The notes beneath the pieces were generated by a model that saw only the letters and a program-made list of their open reading frames with translations, had not been told where the DNA came from and did no database searches. Below are positions 47,491 through 59,411 of a DNA stretch of 64,000 bases, in pieces. The stretch is from Brachypodium distachyon (taxonomy: Eukaryota > Streptophyta > Magnoliopsida > Poales > Poaceae), in assembly GCF_000005505.3 (NCBI RefSeq), contig NC_016135.3, positions 17,764,613 through 17,828,612 on the forward strand, in the 5' to 3' direction. The position numbers and the translations under genes are program-made. Position 1 is the first letter of the stretch. Every line of letters begins with the position of its first letter.

Positions 47491-48074
47491 TGTTGGAGCT
47501 CCGTTGCTGTGCCTGTGCTGCTGCTAACAGGTTTGGTTTGATGATGATCCCCCTCTTTTGGTCGTGGAGCAATCAAGATCTGGGTTGCCGATCGTGTCTC
47601 CCACACCGAGTAGTTTAATTTAATTCCAATATATGGTGACACGACCTGATGGGTCAGACGGTTATCTGTATGAATCTCTGATGTCTGAAGAGCAGCAAGA
47701 TTTTGGACTAAGCCGGAATAGCAGCTAACACTGCATTTTTACACAACACGAAAAAAAGACGAAGGTTGCATGTTCCATTTATTCTTCTCCAAAGCTGCAG
47801 ACATGGGGAAGTTAATACTAGTGGTCAGGGGAGCATGCCGAAAAGCTCACAAACAGAAACATGACCAATTATTCTATCACCATATCACATCAGGAGCTTT
47901 GTGTAATTCATTCACAAAGGCCGGGAGGATGGAGATTAATACAACTGCAATAACCGAGCATAGCTTCGGACGAAAATCAATCCAACCTTGGGAAGGATAC
48001 ATCTCATGTGCACATAGTAAGCAATAGTGAGCCTCTTGTCGCCATGAACAAGTGCTTTGTTACAGCATTCGCAA
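47491..48074. other. Spacer downstream of SAICAR synthetase
   Basis: AT-rich sequence between the GST fragment and the 3' end of the SAICAR synthetase gene. It includes that gene's 3' UTR. No other feature was recognised. Confidence 0.4.
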
Positions 48075-51000
48075 TTATAGATTCCTTAAGGCTTGTGTCA
48101 CGTTCCTTGATATCCTTTCATGAATAGGTTCCTGCTGTCAAAAAACAACGATTAAGTATATGTTTGGCTACTAAACCAGAGGCACACCAAATATCCTGTG
48201 AGTACCTGTATTTCTGGGATCTCGAACTTGGTATTTGTAATTGTTTCAAAGAGGAATATGTACCTGTAGTGCATAGTTATTAATTTATGCAGACAATTAT
48301 TGAACTGCAACAAGATATGATCCTAAAATTATTAATTTATGCAAAAAATTATTGAACTAAAACAAGATATGATCCTTTCTTCAGTTTCATGTACATAAAG
48401 ATGAACAATAATTTGATGGTTCGACAAATTATTCTGAAATGAAAAGGATTACGAGAAGCTATAGAATCTAGCATACCGCCAAGCAAGTTCGCAAACTAGT
48501 TCTTCCGGAGCTTCTGGTAGAACCTGTATTTCAGAGTAATTAATAAGCACACAACCCAACCAACATAACTGAATTGTCTGACATGTTGGAAAATATTGAT
48601 TGTCAGTTCCATAATTAATGTGATTTATATTCGGCTCATTATGAAAACATGCTTAAGCAGTGTTAAAAGTAAACTGGGAAGGAAAGTGGCATACCGGGTC
48701 TTTGTATGGATTGCAATTATTCTTAAACCACAGCCTTAGGAACTCCTGGTGATAATTAGATCACCCCATCAGCATTTATACAAAACTTAATAAGTACGGT
48801 TAATGCCAGAGTTGCATAAGGGTGAAGTGTTCCCATCCCGTTAGATGTTTGTGTATACGAACAAAGGTAGGTTACCTTGTCAACATTTTCAGGTTCCAGA
48901 CCAGATTTGAATCTCTCTTCATATGAATTAGCAATCCAGTATCGGCTGGAATCAGGTGTATGTACCTGCTTGTTAGAAATGAGAATAACCATGATTTTTG
49001 TCAGAAGTCAGGTAACAAATTAATTTCCGGGAATATAATACAGTTCTTCACAAAGAAAATATAAAAGTCCTGGGAACTCGAATAACACGACCTACTAACT
49101 TAAAGTTAGTGCAAACAGCTCATGTCTAGTCATAACAGGTAGAAGACATCATACATGATTAACATGAAAAGTACAAACTGTTACGTGTCTACGACTCTAC
49201 ATCAAAAGAAACGAAAAAAGTCAAGACCTAAATAGAAAATGATAAAACAATAGCTGTGTAGTGCACATTTCAGAAGATGTCTTTGGTGGATACAATTTCC
49301 AACAGGTCAAAGACATGGGCAAACAGTTTAAACGTGATGGAGCAATAACTTCATTGTGTGACTACCATGTTTATACACGAAACAGAAACCCTGTTAAATT
49401 TGGCACAAAACCTAAGAGAAGAAAAGGCAAGTCTGAAAACATAACCTCATCAATCAACATAACTGTGCCGTCTGCTGTTTTTCCAAATTCATACTTGGTG
49501 TCAACTAGAATCACTCCATTCTCTAAGGCCACTTGCTGCAAGAAGAAAAGTGAGTTATGAACAGGGTGTTAAGTCTATATTCTCTCAAAACAATTAGGCT
49601 ACTGTAGTACATGCAATGCAAAATTGGAAATAAAATGACCATTGCCGCATATCATATTAAGTGGAAACATAACAGGGATCAAAATTGAATGAATTGGCGG
49701 ATCAAATTTTTAAGCATTTCAAGCTCGATGTGGAAAGCATGGTTGGTCTAGTTGGTCATCAGTATCAGTCGTGGAAGCTAATTCTCTGCTTCAAACTTGG
49801 CAACTGAAGTCAACAGAGGAAGGTCGCCAGATATGGACCTGGTAGGACCTGTTACTGCTAGGTTGCTAGAAGAAAGATGACACAACAAGTACCTGTCCAT
49901 ATTCAAATAAGCTTAAAGCTTTACTTCTTGCTTCATCAAAATCTTCCTTTGACATTAGCCCTGACTTTATTATCTGCAGAATATCACGATACATAAGAGG
50001 CTCTTTCAACGAAAATAAATGTAAAGAAAGAAGGTGATGCAAAAACAGATCTCTGGGACAGTTTTGTCAGCAGGCATGCTTGAATAAAGGAAAAATTGGA
50101 TGGAATGCACTACACTTTTGTGGTGAATCAGCAACATGGGCACAACCACACACGTATAGCCCCTAGGTTCCTGCCGCACTATTGTTTATGAATACCAAGC
50201 AAATGGAAACTTCTTTGCAAGCAAGACGAAATAGAGTAACCTTCCTGGCATGACAGAAAGAGGATTCTTGACTATTTCTCCATTAACTCAAGGTCTTTAT
50301 ATATAACCTAGGGCTTGGGCCAAGGTCTATAGTCGGAGTTACTTGAGAATAATCTAAGAACATCCATCTATCACATTCCTCTTTAAATTAGTGCTAGCTT
50401 GTAGGAGATGTAATCCGTACAGCAAATATTATGTGTGTTCATCATGGGAAGAAACATAATTTCAGAAAAGATGGGGAAACCTCATCAGGAGTGACAGGGA
50501 CATCATGATCAGCAGCCTTAGTTGTTGGCGTGAGGATATTTGCTGCTAGCTTTTGATTCTTTACCATGCCTGCAACAAAGGGTCTACTCAAAAGAATGAA
50601 TGGGGCAAATTATTACGGTGTCATTGTTGGTTATCATACCATCAGGAATAACATTTCCACAGTAATTCCTCACACCATTGTTATAAACTGTCCATAGTGA
50701 TGTATCAGTGCTTCCAGTGACGAATCCCCTCACTGAAAACAAACTAATTGTTCAGTATTTTCATCAAAGATTATGCCAGGTACAATTGTAAACTAGTTGA
50801 AGCTAGTGATAGGTCTCACCGACAAATTCAACTGGAAAAACTGAGCACCTTTTGGCAATTGTCACATTCTTGTCAGGACAAGAGACCACCGCATTTGGAG
50901 TGATGTGCCTTGTCCTGTTGAACCACCAAAGGCTTGTCTCATTAAGAACCTGAAATAAACATTCATGTTGGAGCAAAACAAAGTAACTTATAGTGGATGC

Positions 51001-52338
51001 GACTTTTTCCTGATTCTAGCATATTCAAGTTATGCACTTCAATACACGGGGAAAAGAGAACGATGCATCATTCAGCTTAAAAACACTCTGCTACAGCAAC
51101 AATGAACTTGAACAAATGAGACAAGCTTGTTAGATTTTCAGGTGATAACTACTTTAAACATGCAATGCCACCATTTTAGAAGTTTTTTTTAGCAATCACC
51201 AGGATGGAGAGGATCCCCACCTGAATTCATTATCTCGAAAGTCCCGGAAGTAGAAAGTTTAAAAGGGCATGCATTAGCGCGGGGAGAGATAGTCGCGCTA
51301 AAGCGTGGAGGCTATCCTTTGATCCGGAAAATTGAACCGGATAGACCAAAGAGTGAGATCAGATACAATATCCACTACAATGGCAACGGGATTAAGTATT
51401 ACAGTACTACATTTCTAAAAACTTTGGCATTTCTCACATCGAAATCTTCCAAAGAATAATCAGAAGGATCTACAGCAGAAGGGTTTATTTGGAACATGAA
51501 TTATCAATACAAATCTTGCATCATACAGAGTGGCCTTGCTACAGAAACATTACATCAGAAAATACAAGGTTGCATCAAATAAGAAAAGCAATGGCCGATG
51601 CAAACAACATGCTAGGAAGCCCAAATTGCGAATTGGCTTAATAAGTAGATGGTCAGTATGGCATTGGCATGTAAATACTGCTACTTCCTCCGTCCAACAA
51701 AGGATGTCAACTTTGATGAAATTTGAATGCATCTATACACTAAGTCATGTCTAGATACATCCAAATTTTGACAAACTTGAGACACCTTTTGTTGGACGGA
51801 GGGAGTACATGTTTATCAACGCTTCATGGTAGAAGATGAGGAGGAGCATACCTGCCCTTTAAAAGGGATGGAGGCAAGGACCCGGTCGAACGCGCTCTGA
51901 CGGTCGGTAGTAACCAGCACCAGGTGCTCCCCGCTCTCGTAGACATCCCTTACCTGCGCATCACAAAAGTTAACGGTTACTCACTGGAACCTTTCCCCCA
52001 GCGGGCAGGCAAAATGGTTTACTCACCTTGCCTTTGGCGGCGAGCCGGAGCCCGGGGACGACGAGGTCGAGGTGGGTCTCGCCGAGGCAGTTGGCCATTG
52101 CGCCGCGCGCGGCGAGGATTACCGCGTCGCGGCGGGCCGGGTCGGCGGCGAGGAGGGACGGGGACGCCGCGCCACTTCCGCCGGCCGCGGCGAGGGGCGC
52201 GGTGCGGGGGCGGTGGGAGGAAATGGACATGGAGAGGTGAGTGGAGTGAGTGGAAGGCGAGGAGAGGGTCCGGGGGAGTGTTGTTCTGGGCGGGTTCGCG
52301 AGGAGGGCTACGGTGGTCGGCGGCGCGGGAGGAGGCAT
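48075..52338 (-). CDS. PUR7: Phosphoribosylaminoimidazole-succinocarboxamide synthase (SAICAR synthetase), plastid
   Basis: Joins CAIR and aspartate using ATP to form SAICAR in de novo purine synthesis, in the plastid. Twelve minus-strand exons (52027-52338, 51852-51953, 50820-50949, 50640-50732, 50481-50569, 49893-49973, 49446-49535, 48876-48965, 48695-48745, 48477-48523, 48206-48263 and 48075-48134) close in frame to 400 aa. A Pro/Ser/Thr-rich plastid transit peptide precedes [20 protein letters not shown]. Core motifs are [39 protein letters not shown], the Arg/Gly-rich [34 protein letters not shown] and the magnesium-site [16 protein letters not shown]. The frame is open upstream to 52482, so an earlier ATG is possible. 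I chose [13 protein letters not shown] because it begins a plausible transit peptide. Intron 2 carries a Stowaway MITE. Confidence 0.93.
48277..48380. repeat. 52-bp tandem duplication in an intron
   Basis: TTATTAATTTATGC...ATTATTGAACT.AAACAAGATATGATCCT occurs twice, starting at 48277 and 48329. It lies in an intron of the SAICAR synthetase gene. Confidence 0.8.
51682..51807. mobile_element. Stowaway-type MITE in intron 2 of SAICAR synthetase
   Basis: TACTTCCTCCGTCCAACAAA and TTTTGTTGGACGGAGGGAGTA are inverted ends of a unit of about 126 bp. It belongs to the same family as the copies at 4311, 36406 and 53327. Confidence 0.9.
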
Positions 52339-52707
52339 GGGAGGACCTGTCGGTGGGCGGCGGGCGCGCGGTTTTGCGGCGGCTCTCCGATGGCTGGGGG
52401 CACAGGCGGAGGAGCCAGTAGGGCAAGGCACTGCTCCCTCGGAGGGAGTATCAAGGGGCTGTTTGGTTTCAGCACACGACAAAACAATGAATTAGATTTG
52501 ATAGTGGAGCATTTGCCAAAAAGTTGACTTTCATCTAAATAAGGATCAAATTTTTGTCAATGATCAAAAAATTGGTAGGATAACATTCCACAATCCAAAC
52601 AGCCACCAAACGCCGAAAGCCGCGACCGCCCACGCGCCCACGCATCAGAAACGGCGAGTCAGCGGGAACGTCCAGTCGCATCGCGTGATTTCTCCGCACA
52701 CCCGCGC

Positions 52708-52993
52708 TATACCTGGGCAAACCCTGGGCCGGGCCGGGCTTCATAAAAGTCCGATGGTCAAACCTGAAGCCCAAGCCTGGCCCGGCCCGAAGTCCGGAAA
52801 ATTGGCATTTAAGTATTACAATTATTATTTTGGAATAAATAAATATATTTTTATACCTATTTTTTCTAAAAAATACTCAACTCAGGCCATTTTGGGATAT
52901 TTTCGGGCTCTCGGGCCGGGCTTTGGATAGAAAAGTGAAGCCCGGGTCCGGCCCGATACCGGGCTTCGGCCGGGCCACCCATGCCCAGGTATA
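52708..52993. mobile_element. hAT-type MITE, 286 bp
   Basis: The inverted ends TATACCTGGGCA and TGCCCAGGTATA are 12 bp and perfect. Outside them is a perfect 8-bp duplication, ACCCGCGC (52700-52707 and 52994-53001), the length made by hAT transposases. Just inside, both ends are rich in GGGCCGGGC and its complement. There is no coding capacity. Confidence 0.88.
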
Positions 52994-53326
52994 ACCCGCG
53001 CGTCCGGCATGACACAAGCCCAACAAAGGCCCGATTCCGGAAGGTCTCTATTCTCTTTTTCAAGTCTAGGTAGCCCAGACACAATGTCAAGGCAATGTTG
53101 TATGACACGAATGTTCCATTTGGCTCGTGCGATCAAGAGGTTTCGGTATCCCCTCGCTACTTTCGTCGATCGTTTCGCCTAGGAAGCTTGGTCGATATGA
53201 GTAGAGCATGGGATCCTTCGTGGATGTATGCGATCGTATTTGGTCCAGATCTGTTCGAACATCTGACAGCATTTATTCACACGTCTCTCTTTTGGTCCAA
53301 GTCTCACACTGTTCTACCAGGTATTC

Positions 53327-53428
53327 TACTCACTCGGTCCAACAAAGGATGTATTTAGACGTGACTTAGTGTATAAATCATTCAAATTTAGTCAAAGTTG
53401 AGACATTCTTTGTTGAACGGAGGAACTA
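53327..53428. mobile_element. Stowaway-type MITE, partly deleted
   Basis: TACTCACTCGGTCCAACAAAG on the left and TTTGTTGAACGGAGGAACTA on the right are inverted ends. The interior matches the 4311 family but lacks about 20 bp of the left arm. Confidence 0.8.
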
Positions 53429-53601
53429 GAAAACAACACTGTTCTATCAAGGGACCAAAACCAGAAGTCCGTCATTTTTGTAATACTTGGACTTGAACTT
53501 GCACTTGATTTCCTAAATGGCACAAGACCGTCTATTGGGGGCTTTGCTTGCACATTTATCTGTATGAATTATCAGAATCTAGTTTTGGCTCATGTAGTCA
53601 G

Positions 53602-54170
53602 GTCAGAAATTATCTGGCATTGCTGGGAGCCCAACTTATCTGGCGCCTGAGGTTCTGTCAGGAAGCTATGCAGAGAAAGTAGATATATGGGGTGCTGGGG
53701 TGCTACTCCATGTACTATTGCTTGGTTCACTGCCATTTCAAGGGGGGCTCTCTGCAAGCTGTTTTTGACGCTGTAAAGACAGTTGAGCTTGATTTCCACA
53801 GTGGTCCATGGAAATTAATGCCAGTTCTCGGCGAGATCTTATATTAGTCGAATGTTGGATCGTGATGCCTCCTCTAGAATAACTGCTGATGGAGTTCTTA
53901 GTAAGTTCACACAAGTTCTCTTCAGACATTTCTTTATGTTGTATATTGTGTCTCTAGAATAACTCCTGATGGAATTCTTAGTGGGTTCGCACAATTTCTC
54001 TTCTAGCATTTCTTTATGTTGGATATGGTGTGAATGTTTTGGTTTTCTGATAATGCTAATTCCAGGTCACCCATGGGTCTTATTCTACACGGAATGTACC
54101 CTGAAGGCGGTAACTGCTAATTTGTGTGTCACTAAAAAGATTGGCCCCCAGTTTTCCATGGGACATAATT
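53602..54170 (+). pseudogene. Fragment of a CDPK-like/PEPKR2-like protein kinase
   Basis: After a normal-looking acceptor (TCAG|GT), the frame reads [40 protein letters not shown] and GSLPFQG. These are kinase subdomains VIII-IX of the CDPK-related (PEPKR2) group. An extra G in the run 53742-53747 breaks the frame. It resumes as [20 protein letters not shown], and at least one more shift precedes RMLDRDASSRITADGVL. A donor at about 53896 joins an exon at about 54066 (HPWVLFYTECTLKAVTANLC) that ends at TAA. The N-lobe and catalytic loop are missing, so it is non-functional. The donor region is tandemly duplicated (80 bp). Confidence 0.8.
53872..54031. repeat. 80-bp tandem duplication across the kinase-fragment splice donor
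   Basis: CTCTAGAATAACT.CTGATGG through TTTATGTTG.ATAT.GTGT occurs twice back to back (53872-53951 and 53952-54031), with about ten differences. The second copy has lost the GTAAGT donor (GTGGGT). Confidence 0.8.
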
Positions 54171-54561
54171 AGATCACATTGTGATTCGTTAGCTTCAGCT
54201 TCGTAAGGCCAGAGGTCTGAGGACCAGGATGAACGTGGTATAGTTGATGCCAGCAGCAATAAAACATGTTAGAATATCAGAGCCGAAAAGGACTCGGCTT
54301 TGTAGCCCTGGCATTCCCATGCAGCAAGAGTGCTCTTCAAACTTGAAGAGGAACATGTGCACGGCCTTCTGACACAACCCAATGTATACCTCCTGATTAT
54401 CTCTGAGCCGAGGATAATTAGTAGGGTTTCCTGTGAGAGAAAATAAGTATTTGACATGGTATGATATAGATTGCCGTGATGCTGTTAAACCCGACGTGAT
54501 AGCTGGTTATGTAAAATTTGTAAATAGAATGATCTCTCTAGCTAATTTATCTCTTGGCAAC

Positions 54562-54807
54562 TACTCCCTCCGTTCCTTAAAAAATTGGCATATTAGTTTT
54601 TATTAAGACAAGCTTTTGATCATAAATTACTATATCAATGTGTGATTTATATGACATGAAATTAGTATCGCTAAATTCGTTATCAAAAGTACTTCATGAT
54701 ACCTGTGGTTTCATGTCATATAAATCACACTTTCACATAGTAATTTGTGGTCAAAACTTTGTCTTAATGAAAACTAATATGTCAATCTTTAAGAAATGGA
54801 GGGAGTA
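54562..54807. mobile_element. Long Stowaway-type MITE (246 bp)
   Basis: TACTCCCTCCGTTCCTTAAA and TTAAGAAATGGAGGGAGTA are inverted ends. The arms remain complementary over about 100 bp, for example GTGATTTATATGACATGAAA and its inverse. Confidence 0.88.
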
Positions 54808-54819
54808 TTTCAATGTTAG

Positions 54820-54922
54820 TACTCTCTCCGATCCCTTTTAATTGTCTCAAACTTGTCTAAATATAAATGTATGTATGCCTAAAAAGCGTATAGATACATG
54901 TAATATTTCGACAATTAATAAA
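54820..54922. mobile_element. Truncated Stowaway-type MITE
   Basis: The left end is TACTCTCTCCGATCCCTTTT. The interior (AGATACATGTAATATTTCGA) is that of the 38143 family. The right terminus is lost after ACAATTAATAAA. Confidence 0.7.
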
Positions 54923-55328
54923 CTCAGAGAAATACGAGCACCCATGAAAACTTGAAACCGGATGGGCTGGTTTCACCACAAGGAACCAACCACCTGAACT
55001 ACCCTCAGCTCTCACGAACATGTGAATTTGATTGAAGAATTCTAAGTCGTAGCACTTCATTATTCATTATTCAAATGCAGCACGGAGTAACAGAATCATG
55101 AAAAGTCCACCCGTTCGAGATTTTGTACTACGAATAATATCTACACTTCTCACGGTGTGGTTGTGTTTTCTGTAAGCCATCTTTTAGCAACTTTCTCGAA
55201 AGAAAGAAAAACAATGTTTAGTCTGTGTAAGAAATATAATGGTTTGTGGTTTCACATTGGATTTTTTTTTTTTTGCCCAAGGTCAAGGTGCATAGTCTTT
55301 AAAATGAAAACACATACAACATTTTTAA

Positions 55329-55437
55329 TACTCGCTCCGTCTCATATTAAGTGACTTTCTATTGCATGTATTTAGACGTTTTTTAGGCATATATACATCG
55401 GGAAAGTGGAGTCCTTAATACGAGATGGGAGGGAGTA
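55329..55437. mobile_element. Stowaway-type MITE
   Basis: TACTCGCTCCGTCTCATATT and AATACGAGATGGGAGGGAGTA form the inverted ends of a 109-bp unit. Confidence 0.85.
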
Positions 55438-56607
55438 TATGTGTTCTTTTCTTATTTATTTTTTAGAATTTACTTTGAACTTAATGTTCATGTGTTTCAG
55501 TTTTGCAGTCCCTTTGAGAAAGTAGCACTGCAGACCAGGTCTAGGAACTAGCAAGTGGCGAAGCCAGTTTCCTGTTTTATATGTAATCCATTCTCCTTTA
55601 AGGGATGGCCACTCGCTAAATATGCTCGAGCTCCACCACTGCTTATTTAGATGCTTGACAGCAAAAGCAAATAACGATTCAGAGAATTTATACCCCTGCG
55701 GCATTTCGTCGCTTCCTGCACAGGGAGGTCAAAATAGCATATGAAAGTGAAAGAAGAGAAGGATGCATAATAGAGTAGCACAATCAACCATCCAAAGTCA
55801 CTCATGGAATCATTAGATCATGAGAATATATCTGTTTTGTTCGCATAATATCACATCGGACTGGTTCAGAGCAACCACTTGATTGTGAATGTCTGACTGC
55901 CAGATGTTGGTGGTGGCCGCCAGCGCCACATTGCCAGATGTTTGTTAATTGTGGGTGGCCAGATGTCTTGTGCCATCGACGGCACCCTAAGCCCAGGGGG
56001 TATAAGTGCCACTCGATTTTATTTTATTTTTGAGAAAAGAAATATGATATTAGTATTACCATTTTTTTTACCAAAGATATTGGTATTACCTATTTCGATG
56101 GAAACTTAAAAAATTGTGATTCTATCAACTAGTTAAAAAAATTGCTCAAATTTGATATGTGATTTGAAAGTTGGGCTACGGAACGGACATATGTTGGCCC
56201 TTACTTTTATCTACTCATAGCCGTCTTCTTTTTGACAGCTTTTTTTTAAAGTACTCATAGTCGTCTTCTTTGTATAACACGCTTCACTCTCGTGGCCACA
56301 GCCTTGGATCTTCTCTCTTGCGTCTGTGGTTTTGATTTTCTGTATATTGAAGGATGCCGCTTCGGTGATGTACGACGCAGCCACTAATGCATGGGACCAG
56401 AACATGCGTCAGTGACTGTTAAGGCACGAGCCGTACGGCACCCAAGCATGATCCTATATTGAAACTAACAGGCACGAGCCATTGAAACCTAGAGGTTCTA
56501 AACTCAGGCCATGCGACAACTTTTCATGTGGCATCCTCAAACCTTGCGGCCAATGCTTCATTTAATTTACTGGATGACCGTATTTTTGTACTCCAGTTGA
56601 TACAAAA

Positions 56608-56724
56608 TACTCCCTCTATTTAATATTAAGTGACTCAAATTTGTGCAAATATGGATGTCTTTATATCCAAAAAACGTTTAGATACATGTAATATGTCGTC
56701 ACTTAATATGTGACGGAGGGAATA
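56608..56724. mobile_element. Stowaway-type MITE
   Basis: TACTCCCTCTATTTAATATT and AATATGTGACGGAGGGAATA are inverted ends. Its centre (CAAAAAACGTTTAGATACAT) resembles the MITE split by the Mutator-like element. Confidence 0.85.
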
Positions 56725-58168
56725 CAAAACTTCTTCCTCTCAGTCATCTCTACTGGTCCATTTTTGTTTCTAAACTACCGAACTAATTTTTGTTCAATTT
56801 TTGTTCTCTTACACGCGCTGTGGTACATGCGGCAGCATATTGGCTCACTAAGAGGGAGAGTCGAGAACGTGCTGTGCAAGCGAAAACTCCAAAATGACCT
56901 ACTAAAGAGACTTTGCTTAGTAGACCACATTCCAATCAGCAACAAATCTATGTGGAGGAAGAATCGAACAACTATATTAGAGCTTGACACAAATTTGCAG
57001 GTGTGCGATAGATGGAGACAGTCTTGAGAACTGAATACTTGAGGGATTCGACGGTGGCAGTCATTTATGAACCAAATGTAAACCAAACAAGTAAATAACC
57101 AAACAAGTCAAATGCGTTTCTATTTCCGCAGAAAAAAAATGTCAGATGCGTTTCTAATAAAAAAAGAGAACGCCGCCACACCGCTATACACGAGTCAATG
57201 GTGACGAAATGAGTTTCTGATAAAAAAGAGAACACCAAAGTCATGACTCATGACACAATCAAAGCCGTCCGACAGCGTTAGGTGCTCGAGGCCTACAAGG
57301 ACTGCGTGCGAGCGGTGTGCACACAGACAAAGATGCTCTCCTCTCCTATCTCTTTCGCGTCACACAACGTTTCCTGAGTGACGTGGGACTATTGAAGTAT
57401 CAATAGCTTCCAAGCAAACACCCATGTCACTAAATCTGACCAAAATTGACAAGCATTAGTTGCACGTTTCCCAATACTTGGTGACGCCAAATAAAGAATT
57501 TACTAGTTCATCCAAAACGGAAATCAGGAGCGATGGGTCTTCCAAGATCAACCACGGAAAGAACCGGAAAGCCTGGCGTTTGTAAACGGAGACCGGCAGT
57601 TGGGCGCAAACCCAGCGGTAACATTGAAACTGCCGGGACATGGGGAATGCGTTCCTGGTTTGGCCAAACGCAAACCGTAGAAATTGGCAAGGAACACCTT
57701 TGTATAACTAACAACTTGACCAAATCAAGGAGGTTACAAATGTCAGTACTTGCAATTGCAATGCACCGTTGATTGATCACTACATTTAGCATCTACTCCT
57801 AAAGTGTATAGCAAGCTATTTTTTGTCACGTCGAAAAAATGAACTTTTTTTATTTACACTTTACAGCTATTGTTCGCATATTGTCAATGATTATGCTACG
57901 TGAATAAACTTTATATTTTTACACTGCTGATAATATTTTGGTGATAGTGTATTTGCAATGTATATCTTAATTAGAGTATAAATTAAGATAAAATTCGATT
58001 GGTCGCATCGCAACCGCCCAAACGTAAAGCCGCTGGCGTATCACATAAAGCACGGTCGACACTCTTCTCAACTCTCGTGTTCCTCTCATTCTCTTCTTCA
58101 TGTGCCGAAACCCTTTTCGCCTCTCGGCTCCAACGCCACAACGGCTTCTCGTGCTACCCCTTGATGGT

Positions 58169-58271
58169 CCTCTTTGTTTCCTCCGGCTGTTGCGCCTCCC
58201 CACTCGGCTACTCCACGTCGGGCCTCTTTGTTTCCTCCTGTTGTTGCGCCTCCCCATCTGGCTACTCGACG
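58169..58271. repeat. Two-copy tandem repeat, 54-bp period
   Basis: CCTCTTTGTTTCCTCC and TTGCGCCTCCCCA.CTGGCTACTC.ACG occur at 58169-58217 and 58223-58271. No gene is associated. Confidence 0.75.
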
Positions 58272-58662
58272 ATGACGGAACCTACTGGGAACTCGGCCTC
58301 GGCCTTGAGGTGCACAATCGTCGACCGACATGTTTGCCCCTGTAATCGCGACCAGCACAGGCCCGTCTCTCGCTTCCCTAGGCTCTACCAGCTACACCAT
58401 CTGTACTCCGAGCCCTAACATCGGCGACTGCTCGAGGGAGGGGGGCTTTCAAAACCATGTGAGTAATTCCAACCGGTATGATCAATTCATAACTAATTCT
58501 TGGCTTCTATTTAATTATACTTGTTTGGAGGCTTCTACATTAGCCGTGATGTTATACGCAACAACATTACTTGATTTAGACAAATTTGATGTTGCTTGAA
58601 CCTCTGGATCCATCACAATTGGTTTTTTTTACATTCGATTATGTATGTGAAAGCAGGCAAAG

Positions 58663-59047
58663 TATCCGGTGAAAACCACCTCTACGGCGCAAACTGTGAA
58701 AACTCCACTGAAATTTTTTCAAAAAATTCTTGAAAAAAATAAATATGTTAGAAAAGTGATGTTTTATATATGTGTAAAATTTCAAGTCCAAACTCAATGG
58801 CGTTTGGTAGCAGCGGAAAAAACAAATTATGCATGAATAGTGATCTTTCAATGTTTGACACTATTCATTGTAAATATCTCCTTTTAATTCCTTCCAAATG
58901 ATTTTGACTTTAAACTTGAAATTTTGCAGGTGTGTAAAACATCATTCTCCCAACATATGGTATTTTTGTAAAAAAAATTTGAAACTTTTAAACATGGTTT
59001 TTATGAAGTTTCCACGGTTTTCACCGAATGAGGTTTTTCACCTGATA
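58663..59047. mobile_element. Fold-back/MITE element of about 385 bp
   Basis: The left arm, CCGGTGAAAACCACC to AATTTCAAGTC, pairs with the right arm, GACTTTAAACTTGAAATTTTG to GGTTTTTCACCTGATA. Paired inner words include ATGCATGAATAGTG / CACTATTCAT. The arms cover nearly the whole length. No target duplication was resolved. Confidence 0.65.
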
Positions 59048-59411
59048 ATTCGCCGTGAAAGCATGCATTGCTTCATCCACACTTGTAATGCTTATCAAAG
59101 TTTGGTGACAAAACAAATCGACAACTAGGACTGCGAGCTTCAAAAAGAAGAAAGAAAAGAAGAAAAAAGACAGCTAGGACTGCATGTTTTGTACTCTGAT
59201 ATACTGCGGCGGTACTGATGCTGTATCCAGGAAAAGCTTCGGTCTTTATTATTCCTTCATAAATAATTACCAGGATAGGATAGCATCCAATCTCCTTAAA
59301 TATTGAATTCTGCGGGCGAAATACACACAACATTTCCTCCTAGCTCCATCAATTCTCCAATCTCGCATCCCCTCATCCAGCCCAAAAAAAATCCCAATAG
59401 ATCTCCGGCCA

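Larger units (their letters stand above)
54171..58662. other. Long gene-poor stretch with MITEs
   Basis: Contains four Stowaway-type units (54562-54807, 54820-54922, 55329-55437 and 56608-56724) and a 54-bp-period repeat at 58169-58271. A minus-strand open frame at 55456-55704 is unrecognised, with no family motifs. No supported gene was found. Confidence 0.45.

Noticed and set aside
55456..55704. 82-aa minus-strand open frame (MPQGYKFSESLFAFAVKHLN...)
   Set aside because: The amino acid composition is protein-like, but I recognise no family, splice context or repeat match. It may be a decayed transposon or gene end, too weak to annotate as CDS.
57999..58418. 139-aa plus-strand open frame
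   Set aside because: Ser/Cys-rich frame over a tandem repeat, with no recognised motif and open frames on both strands. Not supported as a gene.
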